Assembly (NCBI RefSeq): GCF_033366695.1
Contig: NZ_JAOBTQ010000001.1
Span: 2,108,001-2,172,000, forward strand
From: Streptomyces sp. SCL15-4
GTDB taxonomy: Bacteria; Actinomycetota; Actinomycetes; Streptomycetales; Streptomycetaceae
DNA length: 64,000 bases
Direction: 5' to 3'
Part shown: positions 17,201-26,175 of the stretch, piece by piece
How positions within the stretch are numbered: the stretch's first letter is position 1
Layout: every line of letters begins with the position of its first letter
Notes under the pieces: generated by a model
What the model was told of the DNA's origin: nothing
Seen by the model: only the letters and a program-made list of their open reading frames with translations
Database searches by the model: none
Program-made: the position numbers and the translations under genes

Positions 17201-18676
17201 CTACGGCCCCGCGCCCGGACTCGCCGCCGCGCGGGCGTACAGGATCGCGCCGTCCACCCGGGCGATCTCGGTGTAGCGCGTCGTCAGGAGGCGGCGCAGG
17301 GTGGGCAGGCGGGCGGGGGCGTAGGGCTCGCCTCGGGAGTCGTCGGCGATCAGGGCCGGGGCGTGCGCGGTCAGTTCGCGGCGGAAGACGGGCCAGGCGC
17401 CGGGGACGGCGTACGCCTCGCCGACCCGGGAACCGTCCCGGCCGCCGCTGTAGTTGGTGAGCAGGCCCGCGGTCAGGTAGCGGGTAGCGGGGGTGCGGCC
17501 GGCCAGCCAGTACGTCTCGGGGTGTATCCCCCACACCAGGACCCGGTCGCCGGGTGCCGTGCGGTGCGCCAGGGCCGCCGCCAGGCGCTCGGCGTGGGCG
17601 AGTTCGGGGCGCGGGGCGAGCAGGCCCCAGGCGACGAAGAGGGCGCAGGCGCAGCCGGAGGCGAGGACGGCGGCAAGGCGCCGCTTGTCCGGCAGGACGT
17701 GCAGCGCGGCCGTGGCCAGCAGCGCGAGCGGCGGGACGAGTTGCAGGTAGTAGTGGCCGAAGAAGTGGCAGCCGGCGGCCACGGCGACGGCCGAGGAACC
17801 CAGCCACAGCCACAGCCAGGGCCACGGCTCGCCCGCTCGGGCCCGGCCATCGCGCAGGGCTCGGGCGATCGGCGGGAGCAGTCCCGCCGAGGCCGCCGCG
17901 AGGATCGCCGCGTTGGCCAGGGCGCGGCCCAGGACGTGGAGTCCGGAGCCGGTGACGGAGGCGTAGGCGGCGGAGCCGGTCACCGTCCAGAACAGGAAGC
18001 CGGCCGGGTCCGTCAGCAGGGCCGCGCCGAGCACCGGCGCGGCGAACCCGGCCGCGAGCCGGGGCAGGCCCGCCCGGACGGCACCGCGCCGGCACAGCGG
18101 CCAGAGCACCGGCAGCAGTACCGCGCCGCCGGTCTGCTTGGTCAGGAAGGCGGCGGCGACGGCGGCCCCGGCCGCGCCCCAGCGCCCCCGGTCCGCGCAC
18201 CACAGCGCGGCGGCCGTCCACGGCAGTATGAACACCTCGAAGGTGGCGGCCTGGGCGTCCTCGGGGTTGAGGCCGACCGACACCAGCAGGTACAGCACCC
18301 CGGCGGTGCGGCCGGCCCTCTCGCCCCAGTGGCGGCGGGCCACGGAGGCGAGCAGCACGGCGGTGAGCAGCTGGGCGAGGACGGCGAGGATCCGCAGGGG
18401 GAGGAGGGAGCCGGAGCCGCACAGCGCGAACGCGGCCTCGTACAGCCAGGGCAGCAGCGGCGGCTTGCGGTCCACCACCGTGTCGTAGAGCTGCCCGCCC
18501 TGGGCGAGCAGCCGGGCCTCGACGGCGAGGTAGCCCTCGTCGGGGTTCCACAGCGTCGGGACGAAGGAGGGGATCCGGGTGACGCAGGCCAGGGCCGCCA
18601 GCAGGGGAAGCAGTCGCGTCCAGTACGCCGTCCGGGTGATCGCGGTCCGTGCGGGGGCGAGCGGGGCGCCGAGCAT
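17201..18676 (-). CDS. Multi-pass membrane glycosyltransferase, GT39/ArnT-like
   Basis: This 491-residue integral membrane protein has about ten hydrophobic segments. Just after the first is the acidic motif NPDEGYLAVEARLL, followed by VDRKPPLLPWLYE. That is the arrangement of the catalytic first loop of protein-mannosyltransferase and ArnT-type GT-C enzymes that use polyprenyl-phosphate sugars. A soluble C-terminal part (about 400-491) follows the last helix. The donor and acceptor are unknown. The start is the ATG at 18676, which leads directly into the first membrane segment. It is downstream of the APC permease on the same strand, with a 63-bp gap. Confidence 0.78.
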   Translation of the reverse strand: MLGAPLAPARTAITRTAYWTRLLPLLAALACVTRIPSFVPTLWNPDEGYLAVEARLLAQGGQLYDTVVDRKPPLLPWLYEAAFALCGSGSLLPLRILAVLAQLLTAVLLASVARRHWGERAGRTAGVLYLLVSVGLNPEDAQAATFEVFILPWTAAALWCADRGRWGAAGAAVAAAFLTKQTGGAVLLPVLWPLCRRGAVRAGLPRLAAGFAAPVLGAALLTDPAGFLFWTVTGSAAYASVTGSGLHVLGRALANAAILAAASAGLLPPIARALRDGRARAGEPWPWLWLWLGSSAVAVAAGCHFFGHYYLQLVPPLALLATAALHVLPDKRRLAAVLASGCACALFVAWGLLAPRPELAHAERLAAALAHRTAPGDRVLVWGIHPETYWLAGRTPATRYLTAGLLTNYSGGRDGSRVGEAYAVPGAWPVFRRELTAHAPALIADDSRGEPYAPARLPTLRRLLTTRYTEIARVDGAILYARAAASPGAGP

Positions 18677-18739
18677 GGTCAGACGCTATCGGGCCCCGGG
18701 GCGCTGCGCGGCTAGGGACGTACGGGGTGTCGGCGGGTG

Positions 18740-20263
18740 TCAGGGGGCCGGTCCGGTGGGCGGGCGCGGGGCCTCCTTCGCCGTGGCGCGCTCCCGCGTG
18801 GCGAGCCGGCTGTGCGAGCGGCCGTAGAGGAAGTAGACGACGAAACCGATCAGCATCCAGATCGCGAACCGCAGCCAGGTCTCCGCGGGCAGGTTCAGCA
18901 TCAGCCACAGCGAGGCGAGCACCGACAGCACCGGGACCGCCGGGACCAGCGGGGTACGGAAGGCCCGGGGCAGGTCGGGACGGGTGCGGCGCAGGATGAT
19001 CACGCTGAGCGCGACCACGGCGAAGGCGAAGAGGGTGCCGATGTTCACCAGCTCGGCCAGTTCGCTGAGGCTGGTGAAGCCCGCCACGACCGCGATGACG
19101 ACGCCGAGCAGGATGGTCGACCGGTAGGGGGTGCGGAATTTCGGGTGGGTCTGGGAGAAGAACCGTGGCAGCAGCCCGTCCCGGCTCATCGCGAAGAACA
19201 CCCGGGACTGGCCGAGCAGCAGGATCATGCACACGGTGGTCAGGCCGACCGCGGCGCCGAAGCTGATCAGGCCCGCGTACCAGGGGTGCCCGGTGGCCTT
19301 GAACGCGTCGGCGAGGGGCGCCTCCACGGACAGCGAGCTGTACTTCTGCATGCCGGTGACGACGATCGACACGGCCACGTACAGCGCGGTGCAGATGACC
19401 AGGGAGCCGAGGATGCCGCGCGGGACGTCGCGCTGCGGGTTGCGGGTCTCCTCGGCGGCGGTGGCGACGACGTCGAAGCCGATGAAGGCGAAGAAGACCA
19501 CGGAGGCGGCGGTGAAGATGCCCATGACGCCGAAGTGGGAGGGGGCCCAGCCGAACATCAGCTGGATCAAGGGTGCCTTGAGGCTGCCGCCGGCCGCTAC
19601 GGGCTGCTCCTTGGGGATGAACGGGTCGTAGTTCGCGCCCTTGACGAAGAAGGCGCCCGCGATGATCACGACGAGGACCACGATCACCTTGACCGCGACG
19701 ACCACCGAGGTGACCCGCGCGGACACCTTCATGCCGACGACGAGGATGGCGGTGAGCAGCAGGACGAGCGCCGCGGCGAGGATGTCGAAGCCGAAGCCGG
19801 TGGCCCCGTCCCGGCCGCCGAGCGCCCCGGGCAGGTGCCAGCCCCAGTTGTCGAGCAGCGAGTGGATGTAGCCGGACCAGCCGACCGCGACCACCGCCGT
19901 GCCCAGCGCCAGTTCCAGGACCAGGTCCCAGCCGATGGTCCAGGCCGGGAGTTCGCCGAGCGAGGAGTAGGAGAAGGTGTAGGCGGAGCCGGCCACCGGG
20001 ACCGTGGAGGCGAACTCGGCGTAGCAGAGGGCCGCGAGCGCGCAGGCGGCGCCGGCCACCACGAAGGACAGCGAGACGGCGGGGCCGGCGGTGTTCTTCG
20101 CCGCCGTGCCGGTGAGGACGAAGATGCCGGTGCCGATGATGACACCGACGCCGAAGACGGTCAGGTCCAGGGCGGACAGTGACTTCCTGAGCGCGTGCTC
20201 GGGTTCCTCGGTGTCCTGGATGGACTGCTCGATGTTCTTCGTCCGGAACAGGGTGCTGGTCAC
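18740..20263 (-). CDS. APC-superfamily amino-acid permease (cationic amino-acid transporter type)
   Basis: This 507-residue protein has about 13-14 hydrophobic helices. The first reads LTVFGVGVIIGTGIFVLTG, the glycine-rich helix that binds substrate backbone in the APC family. The conserved loop AAEETRNPQRDVPRGI lies in the middle. A soluble N-terminal tail of about 35 residues and the C-terminal extension fit the CAT-like subgroup of broad cationic or neutral amino-acid transporters. The GTG at 20263 is preceded on its strand by a GGAGGTGGG-like site. Longer readings would run back through the dxs terminator. The substrate is not resolved. Confidence 0.87.
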   Translation of the reverse strand: MTSTLFRTKNIEQSIQDTEEPEHALRKSLSALDLTVFGVGVIIGTGIFVLTGTAAKNTAGPAVSLSFVVAGAACALAALCYAEFASTVPVAGSAYTFSYSSLGELPAWTIGWDLVLELALGTAVVAVGWSGYIHSLLDNWGWHLPGALGGRDGATGFGFDILAAALVLLLTAILVVGMKVSARVTSVVVAVKVIVVLVVIIAGAFFVKGANYDPFIPKEQPVAAGGSLKAPLIQLMFGWAPSHFGVMGIFTAASVVFFAFIGFDVVATAAEETRNPQRDVPRGILGSLVICTALYVAVSIVVTGMQKYSSLSVEAPLADAFKATGHPWYAGLISFGAAVGLTTVCMILLLGQSRVFFAMSRDGLLPRFFSQTHPKFRTPYRSTILLGVVIAVVAGFTSLSELAELVNIGTLFAFAVVALSVIILRRTRPDLPRAFRTPLVPAVPVLSVLASLWLMLNLPAETWLRFAIWMLIGFVVYFLYGRSHSRLATRERATAKEAPRPPTGPAP

Positions 20264-20349
20264 GAACCCACCTCCCACGCTTGCCGGCCTCGGCATGATC
20301 GAGAGGGCCGGTGGTGCGGTTTGACCCGGCACAGGCAGGTTCACGCAAA

Positions 20350-20392
20350 CGGGCCGGTTCCGCCACCTGGGGGGTGGCGGGACCGGCCCGTC
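20350..20392 (-). terminator. Terminator hairpin after dxs
   Basis: An inverted repeat has 19-bp arms (20350-20368 and 20374-20392), a 5-base loop and one G:U-type mismatch. It lies 18 bp downstream of the dxs stop and before the APC permease, so it should end the dxs transcript. Confidence 0.85.
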
Positions 20393-20409
20393 GGGCACGC
20401 TCGCCCGTG

Positions 20410-22374
20410 TTAGTCGCGCGCGGGCTCCGCGGAGTCCACGGCGTCGCCCGTGCGGTCGACGGCGGTGCTCCCGCTCGAGCGCAGCCGGGAGTCGGGCAGG
20501 CCGTCGAGCTTGGCGACCAGGCCGGTGACCTGGCGCGCGATGTCGGGCGCGGTCAGCCCGATCTCGGCGAGGACCTCGGCGCGGGAGGCGTGGTCGAGGA
20601 AGCGCGGCGGGACGCCGAAGTCGCGCAGCGGCACGTCCACGCCCGCGTCCCTGAGGGCCTGGGCGATCGCGGAGCCGACGCCGCCGACGCGGCTGTTGTC
20701 CTCGACGGTGACGACGACCCGGTGCCGTTCGGCCAGCGGGGCCATGGCCTCGTCGACGGGCTTGACCCAGCGCGGGTCGACGACGGTGGTGGAGATGCCC
20801 TGCTTGTCGAGCAGGCCGGCGATCTCCAGGCACATCGGGGCCAGGGCGCCCACGGAGACCAGCAGCACGTCCGGGCGCTCGGTGCCGCTTTCGCGCAGCA
20901 CGTCCATGCCGCCGACCCGGCCCACGGCGGGTACGGCGGGGCCGACGGCGCCCTTGGAGAAGCGCACCACGGTCGGCGCGTCCGCCACGGCGACGGCCTC
21001 GCGCAGCTGGGCCCGCACCTGGTCGGCGTCGCGCGGCGCGGCCAGCCGCAGCCCGGGCACCACCTGGAGGATCGACATGTCCCACATGCCGTTGTGCGAG
21101 GCGCCGTCGGTGCCGGTGATCCCGGCCCGGTCCAGCACGAAGGTCACTCCGCACTTGTGCAGGGCCACGTCCATCAGCACCTGGTCGAAGGCGCGGTTGA
21201 GGAAGGTGGCGTACACCGCGAAGACCGGGTGCAGGCCGCCGTAGGCGAGGCCGGCCGCGGAGACGGCGCCGTGCTGCTCGGCGATCCCGACGTCGTACAC
21301 CCGCTCGGGGAAGCGCTTGGCGAACTTGTCCAGGCCGACCGGCTGGAGCATGGCGGCGGTGATCGCGACGATGTCCTCGCGCTCCTCGCCGAGCTTGACC
21401 ATCTCCTCGCCGAAGACCGAGGTCCAGTCGGCGCCGGAGGTGGCGATCGGCAGCCCGGTGTCCGGGTGGATCCTGCCGACGGCGTGGAACCGGTCGGCCT
21501 CGTCCTGGAGGGCGGGCTGGTAGCCGCGGCCCTTCTCGGTCAGGCAGTGCACGATCACCGGGCCGCCGAACCGCTTGGCCCGGGTCAGCGCCGACTCCAG
21601 CGCCTCGATGTCGTGGCCGTCGATCGGGCCGAGGTACTTCAGGCCCAGGTCCTCGAACATGCCCTGCGGGGCGATGAAGTCCTTCAGCCCCTTCTTGGCG
21701 CCGTGCAGGGTCTCGTACAGCGGCTTGCCGACGACCGGGGTGCGGTCGAGGATGTCCTTGGTCCGGGCGAGGAAGCGTTCGTAGCCGTCGGTGGTGCGCA
21801 GGGTCGCCAGGTGGTTGGCGAGGCCGCCGATGGTCGGGGCGTAGGAGCGTTCGTTGTCGTTGACGACGATGACGAGCGGGCGGTCCTTGGCCTCGGCGAT
21901 GTTGTTCAGCGCCTCCCAGGCCATGCCGCCGGTCAGCGCCCCGTCGCCGATGACGGCGACGACGCGGCTGTCCCGCTCGCGCAGCTGGTTGGCCTTGGCG
22001 ATGCCGTCGGCCCAGCCGAGCACGGTGGACGCGTGGCTGTTCTCGATGACGTCGTGCTCGGACTCGGACTGCGCCGGATAGCCCGAGAGGCCGCCCTTCA
22101 TCTTCAGCCGGGAGAAGTCCTGCCGGCCGGTGAGCAGCTTGTGCACGTAGGACTGGTGGCCCGTGTCCCACAGCACCTTGTCCTCGGGCGAGTGGAAGAC
22201 CCGGTGCAGGGCGATGGTCAGCTCCACCACACCGAGGTTCGGGCCGAGGTGGCCGCCGGTCTTGGAGACAGCGTCGACGAGGAAGGTGCGGATCTCCTCT
22301 GCCAGCTGGTCCAGCTCCTCCAGGCTGAGCCGGTCCAGATCGCGCGGTCCCCTGATGCGGGTCAGCAGCGGCAC
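20410..22374 (-). CDS. dxs: 1-deoxy-D-xylulose-5-phosphate synthase
   Basis: Dxs condenses pyruvate with glyceraldehyde 3-phosphate, using thiamine diphosphate, to start the MEP isoprenoid pathway. The 654-residue protein is full length. It has the N-terminal [14 protein letters not shown] segment with a catalytic His, the ThDP/Mg motif GDGALTGG ending in the NN of EALNN (about 150-166), and the pyrimidine-domain segment [14 protein letters not shown]. The GTG at 22374 follows AAGGAGG at a 6-base spacing. It is monocistronic as judged by a terminator downstream and the xylH terminator upstream. Confidence 0.95.
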   Translation of the reverse strand: MPLLTRIRGPRDLDRLSLEELDQLAEEIRTFLVDAVSKTGGHLGPNLGVVELTIALHRVFHSPEDKVLWDTGHQSYVHKLLTGRQDFSRLKMKGGLSGYPAQSESEHDVIENSHASTVLGWADGIAKANQLRERDSRVVAVIGDGALTGGMAWEALNNIAEAKDRPLVIVVNDNERSYAPTIGGLANHLATLRTTDGYERFLARTKDILDRTPVVGKPLYETLHGAKKGLKDFIAPQGMFEDLGLKYLGPIDGHDIEALESALTRAKRFGGPVIVHCLTEKGRGYQPALQDEADRFHAVGRIHPDTGLPIATSGADWTSVFGEEMVKLGEEREDIVAITAAMLQPVGLDKFAKRFPERVYDVGIAEQHGAVSAAGLAYGGLHPVFAVYATFLNRAFDQVLMDVALHKCGVTFVLDRAGITGTDGASHNGMWDMSILQVVPGLRLAAPRDADQVRAQLREAVAVADAPTVVRFSKGAVGPAVPAVGRVGGMDVLRESGTERPDVLLVSVGALAPMCLEIAGLLDKQGISTTVVDPRWVKPVDEAMAPLAERHRVVVTVEDNSRVGGVGSAIAQALRDAGVDVPLRDFGVPPRFLDHASRAEVLAEIGLTAPDIARQVTGLVAKLDGLPDSRLRSSGSTAVDRTGDAVDSAEPARD

Positions 22375-22453
22375 CCGTGCCTCCTTGAACTAGAGCTGAT
22401 CGAGCTGTTGCCGGGCTCGCCCGAGTCTAATGCCGGGCCCGACGGGCACCCCG

Positions 22454-22517
22454 AAGGGGCGCGGAGAACCGTGTGACCAGCCACGACGGGCCGGTACACG
22501 GTCACTCCGCGCCCCTT
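22454..22517 (-). terminator. Terminator of the xylFGH operon
   Basis: An outer stem of 13 bp (22454-22466 with 22505-22517, AAGGGGCGCGGAG pairing perfectly) encloses a second, imperfect stem around ACCGTGT. It lies 15 bp downstream of the xylH stop. The CCCCTT end gives a short U tract only in part. Confidence 0.8.
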
Positions 22518-22531
22518 GGGGGAAGCGGGTG

Positions 22532-23848
22532 CTAGGCGCGGCCCGCGGTCTTCTGCGTCTTGCGGGTGAGGGAGTCGATCACGACGGTGGTCAGCAGGAC
22601 GGCGGCGGTGATCATGTACTTCACCGGCTCCGCGATGGACTGGAGCTGGAGACCGTACTGGATGGACACGATCACCAGCACGCCCAGCAGCGCGTTCCAG
22701 GTCCGGCCGCGCCCGCCGAAGAGCGAGGTGCCGCCGATGACGGCCGCGGCGATCGCGTTCATCAGCAGGTCGCCGGTGCCGGCGCTCTGGTTGGCCGAGG
22801 CGATCTTCGAGGCCAGGAACAGGCCGCCGATGGCCGCGAACCCGCCGGAGACGGCGAAGACGGAGATCCGGACCGCCGTGACGTTGATGCCCGCGCGCCG
22901 GGACGCCTCGACGCTGCCGCCGAGCGCGAAGACCTTGCGGCCGTAGGTGGTGCGCCGCAGCAGGAAGTCCGTCGCGACCAGGAAGACCAGGAAGACCACC
23001 GTGGCCAGCGGCAGGCCCTTGTACTGGTTGTACATGTAGGCGGCGGCGAAGGCGACCACGGCCAGCAGCACCGTGCGCAGCACCGTGTCGCTCAGCGGCC
23101 GGGACGGGATGCCCGCGGCCTCCCGGCGCCGGTTGCCGAGGAAGGAGCTGAGGAAGAACCCCGCGACCACGACCACGGCGAGCCCGTAGGCGGCGGCGAC
23201 GTCCGAGAAGTAGTACGTGGTCAGCTTGGCGACCAGCCCGTCGCCGTCCAGGTTGATCGTGCCGTCCTCGCCCAGCACCTTCAGCATGAAGCCGAGCCAG
23301 AACAGCAGGCCGGCCAGCGTGACGGCGAAGGCGGGGGCGCCGAGCACCGCGAAGAAGAAGCCGTGCAGCGCGCCGATGGCGACACCGGCGGCGACGGCGA
23401 GGAGGACGGCCGCCCACTCGGGCCAGCCCTGGTTGACCGCGAGGACGGCCATCAGGGCGCTGGCCGCGCCGCTGACCGAGCCGACCGAGAGGTCGATCTC
23501 GCCGAGCAGCAGCACGAAGACGATGCCGACGGAGATCATGCCCGTGCCGACCATCGTGATCGTCACGTCGTTGATGTTCTGCGCGGACAGGAAGTTGGAG
23601 TTCAGCACCTGGAAGATCACGCAGATGATCGCCAGGCCCACGATGACGGGCAGCGAGCCCAGCTCGCCGGCCTTCATCTTGCGCTTGAACTCGTGCCAGT
23701 AGCCGAGCAGGCCCTCTTCCTGCACCAGCAGGCGCGGGTCGACGGCGGTGACCGCGGCGGCGGCGGCCTCGGGGTTCTCGACCGGGGTCGCCTCCTTCGG
23801 CGAGGCCTTGTCGAGGTCGGTGGCGGAGGTCTTGTCGATGCTGCTCAC
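22532..23848 (-). CDS. xylH: Xylose-type sugar ABC transporter permease
   Basis: This 438-residue membrane protein of the XylH/RbsC/AraH family forms the channel of a sugar importer with XylF and XylG. A soluble N-terminal tail of about 70 residues precedes about ten helices. The family landmarks GEIDLSVGSVSG and GGTSLFGGRGRTW are present and mark the cytoplasmic coupling regions. The GTG start overlaps the xylG stop by 4 bp (GTGA), so translation is coupled. By synteny it corresponds to S. coelicolor XylH. The sugar is probably xylose, although the family also takes ribose or arabinose. Confidence 0.9.
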   Translation of the reverse strand: MSSIDKTSATDLDKASPKEATPVENPEAAAAAVTAVDPRLLVQEEGLLGYWHEFKRKMKAGELGSLPVIVGLAIICVIFQVLNSNFLSAQNINDVTITMVGTGMISVGIVFVLLLGEIDLSVGSVSGAASALMAVLAVNQGWPEWAAVLLAVAAGVAIGALHGFFFAVLGAPAFAVTLAGLLFWLGFMLKVLGEDGTINLDGDGLVAKLTTYYFSDVAAAYGLAVVVVAGFFLSSFLGNRRREAAGIPSRPLSDTVLRTVLLAVVAFAAAYMYNQYKGLPLATVVFLVFLVATDFLLRRTTYGRKVFALGGSVEASRRAGINVTAVRISVFAVSGGFAAIGGLFLASKIASANQSAGTGDLLMNAIAAAVIGGTSLFGGRGRTWNALLGVLVIVSIQYGLQLQSIAEPVKYMITAAVLLTTVVIDSLTRKTQKTAGRA

Positions 23849-24636
23849 TGGGAAGCCTCCCCGTTCGCGCTGGACGTGCGCGCGGCACGGCGGGTCACGG
23901 CGTTGTCGGTGGCGCCGGTGATGGCGGAGATGATCTCCTCCTGCGAGGTCGTCTTGACCTCGAAGACGCCGTTGTTGCGGCCGAGGCGCAGGACGGCGAC
24001 CTTGTCGGCCACCGCCTTCACGTCCGCCATGTTGTGGCTGATCAGGATGACGGCGTGGCCGCGCTCGCGCAGCCGTTCCACCAGGTCGAGCACCTGGGCG
24101 GTCTGCTCGACGCCGAGCGCCGCGGTGGGCTCGTCGAGGATGACCAGCTTGGGGTCCCCGAGCATGGAGCGGGCGATGGCCACGGTCTGGCGCTGACCGC
24201 CGGAGAGCGAGGCGATCGGGATGCGGACGCTCGGGATGCGGATCGAGAGCGTGGTGAGCAGCTCGCGGGCGCGGCGCTCCATCTCGACCTCGTCCAGCAC
24301 GCCCCACTTCCTCAGCTCACGGCCGAGGAAGAGGTTGCCGACGACATCGATGTTGTCGCACAGCGCGAGGTCCTGGTAGACCGTCGCGATGCCCAGGGCC
24401 TGGGCGTCGTGCGGCCTGCTGATCGACACGGGCTTGCCATCCCATTCGATGGCACCCTCGTCGATGGGGTGGACGCCGGCGATCGTCTTGACCAGCGTGG
24501 ACTTTCCGGCGCCGTTGTCGCCGACCAGGGCGACCACCTCACCGGCGTGGATCTCGAGCTCTACGTCGGTGAGCGCCTGAACGGCACCGAATCGCTTGGA
24601 GACCCCGCGCAACGCCAGCACGGGCGTAGCGGACAC
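23845..24636 (-). CDS. xylG: Sugar ABC transporter ATPase (XylG, single-cassette form)
   Basis: This 263-residue nucleotide-binding subunit has Walker A GDNGAGKST, the signature LSGGQRQTVAIARS and Walker B LVILDEPTAALG, with the switch His in ILISHN. It contains a single ATPase cassette. E. coli XylG is a double cassette of about twice this length, so this subunit must work as a homodimer. The GTG at 24636 is chosen because GAAGGAG lies 9 bases upstream. The nearby ATG at 24645 directly abuts that site and is too close to use it. The C-terminus overlaps xylH. A tandem hairpin array separates it from xylF. Confidence 0.9.
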   Translation of the reverse strand: MSATPVLALRGVSKRFGAVQALTDVELEIHAGEVVALVGDNGAGKSTLVKTIAGVHPIDEGAIEWDGKPVSISRPHDAQALGIATVYQDLALCDNIDVVGNLFLGRELRKWGVLDEVEMERRARELLTTLSIRIPSVRIPIASLSGGQRQTVAIARSMLGDPKLVILDEPTAALGVEQTAQVLDLVERLRERGHAVILISHNMADVKAVADKVAVLRLGRNNGVFEVKTTSQEEIISAITGATDNAVTRRAARTSSANGEASQ

Positions 24637-24696
24637 GTGAACCATCTCCTTCGCCGCCTGACCCGGCGGGAGGTTGTGCAGAAATGCAGGGTGGGT

Positions 24697-24780
24697 GGGT
24701 TGGGAACAACCCTTGTGGGTGGGTTGGGAACAACCCTTGTGGGTGGGTTGGAGACAACCCTTTTGGGTTGGGAGCAACCC
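24697..24780 (-). repeat. Four tandem hairpins between xylF and xylG
   Basis: Four copies of GGGTTG-N4-CAACCC start at 24697, 24721, 24745 and 24765. The first three repeat with a 24-bp period and the last copy has lost 4 bp. The 6-bp stems are identical in every copy. The four-base loops differ (GGAA, GGAA, GAGA, GGAG on the + strand), which suggests the stems are maintained. In the xyl mRNA (minus strand) the hairpins fall after the xylF stop and before the xylG ribosome-binding site. There they could protect the xylF 3' end or dampen readthrough so that binding protein exceeds ATPase. The inference of function is mine. Confidence 0.85.
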
Positions 24781-24932
24781 GGGGGGCGTTCCGTCCGGCG
24801 CCCCGGGGCCGAGCTTGCGGGGCTGTGTGAATGCGCCGGGGCGCCGGAGGAGCCTGGTGCGGCCGGCCGTGGTCCGGGCCGCGGGCGTTCAGGGGTCGAA
24901 CGCCGCGTGGCCGGAAAGGGACCGGGTGCCGC

Positions 24933-26054
24933 TTACTTGTTCAGGCCGAGCTTGTCGCAGGCGGCCTTGTACTTGCCGGAGCAGATCTCGTCGATGGTGT
25001 AGATGCCGTCCTTGACGACGGTGTCCTTGATGTTGTCCTTCGTCAGGGAGACGACCGGGACCAGCACGGACGGGATGTCCTTGGCGCTGGCGCTGGAGAT
25101 CTTGTCCTTGGCGATGGAGTCCAGGCTCTCACCCTTGGCGAGCGCGACGGCCATCTGCGCGGCGGTCGCCGCCTCCTGCGGGTACGACTTGTACACGCTC
25201 ATGTACTGGTCGCCGGTGACGATGCGCTGCACACCGGCCAGCTCGGCGTCCTGGCCGGTGACCGGGATGTTCAGGCCCGCGGCCTTGTTGGCGGTGATGA
25301 TGGCGCCGGCCATGCTGTCGTTGGCGGAGTAGACGCCCACGATGTTCTTCTTGCCGACGGCGGAGATGGCCGCCTCCATCTCGGAGTTGGCGTTGTCCGG
25401 CGCCCACTCCTTGGTGTCGTACTCCTTGGCGATGGTGACCTTGCCGTCCAGGACGGAGTGCGCGCCGTCCTTGAACTGCTTGGCGTTGGGGTCGGTCACC
25501 GAGCCGTTGATCATGACGATCTTGGAGGACTTGGTGGCCTTGTCGCCCAGCGCCTTCAGCAGGGCCTCGCCCTGGGTCTTGCCGACCTCGACGTTGTCGA
25601 AGGAGGTGTAGGCGCTGATCGGGCCCTCGGCGAGGCGGTCGTAGGCGACGACCTTGATGCCCTGGTCCACGGCCTTCTTCACGGAGTTCTGGATCGCCTT
25701 GGCGTCCACCGCGTCGATGATCAGGACGTCCACCTTGTTGGTGATCATGGTGTCGACCTGCTGGGCCTGCAGGTTGGCGTCCTGCCGGGCGTTGTTGTAC
25801 TCGACCTTGCCCTTGCCGTTGGTCAGCTCGGCGACCTTCTTCTCGATCATCGGCCGGTCGAACTTTTCGTACCGCGCGGTCTTGTTCTCCGGAAGGAGCA
25901 GACCGACCGTGATGTCGTCGCCCTTCTTGGCGGACGACGCGGAGGAAGAGTCGTCGTTGCCCTTCGACTCCTTGGCGCTGCCACAGGCGGCCAGCGAGAC
26001 GGCCATCGCACCCGCGGCAACGGCAACGGCGGCACGACGCATACGTGCGTTCAC
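24933..26054 (-). CDS. xylF: Xylose-binding lipoprotein of ABC transporter
   Basis: This 373-residue solute-binding protein begins with a lipoprotein signal. The charged start NARMRR and a hydrophobic stretch lead to the lipobox LAAC with Cys24. A Ser/Lys/Asp-rich linker then leads into a periplasmic-binding domain of the ribose/xylose class (ITVGLLLPENKTARYEKFDRPM, quoted in part as a landmark; later VLIIDAVDA and VYSANDSMAGA). It captures sugar outside the membrane and delivers it to XylH-XylG. The GTG at 26054 follows GGGAGG at 8 bases. By synteny it matches S. coelicolor XylF, downstream of rok7B7. The ligand is inferred, not shown. Confidence 0.92.
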   Translation of the reverse strand: MNARMRRAAVAVAAGAMAVSLAACGSAKESKGNDDSSSASSAKKGDDITVGLLLPENKTARYEKFDRPMIEKKVAELTNGKGKVEYNNARQDANLQAQQVDTMITNKVDVLIIDAVDAKAIQNSVKKAVDQGIKVVAYDRLAEGPISAYTSFDNVEVGKTQGEALLKALGDKATKSSKIVMINGSVTDPNAKQFKDGAHSVLDGKVTIAKEYDTKEWAPDNANSEMEAAISAVGKKNIVGVYSANDSMAGAIITANKAAGLNIPVTGQDAELAGVQRIVTGDQYMSVYKSYPQEAATAAQMAVALAKGESLDSIAKDKISSASAKDIPSVLVPVVSLTKDNIKDTVVKDGIYTIDEICSGKYKAACDKLGLNK

Positions 26055-26151
26055 TTGAGAAACCTCCCTGACGAGGCCGCGTCGTTGCGGCCGAGGTGGC
26101 TGGAAGTCAACTCGGCCACACGTGCGACGTCAAGAAGTAAATCCTTAACGA

Positions 26152-26169
26152 GATGGCAACGGTGCCATC
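26152..26169 (-). promoter_or_regulatory. Palindrome upstream of xylF
   Basis: GATGGCA-ACGG-TGCCATC is an 18-bp inverted repeat with perfect 7-bp arms. It lies about 100 bp upstream of the xylF start and just past the rok7B7 stop. TTGACG on the minus strand (26133-26128) could be a -35 element between it and the gene, but no good -10 follows. A ROK or LacI protein is the likely ligand. The ROK regulator encoded next door is the simplest candidate. Confidence 0.5.
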
Positions 26170-26175
26170 CGTTCT

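Noticed and set aside
20264..22171. An amino-terminal extension of the APC permease reaching into dxs
   Set aside because: It is antisense-frame noise over dxs and passes through the dxs terminator. The GTG at 20263 starts the family-like sequence.
24645..24777. An N-terminal extension of XylG made of repeated PTHKGCSQ peptides
   Set aside because: It is a translation of the tandem hairpins. The conserved ATPase fold starts later, behind a good ribosome-binding site.
24697..24780. A CRISPR array
   Set aside because: The units are 20-24 bp with no unique spacers, and no cas gene is present.
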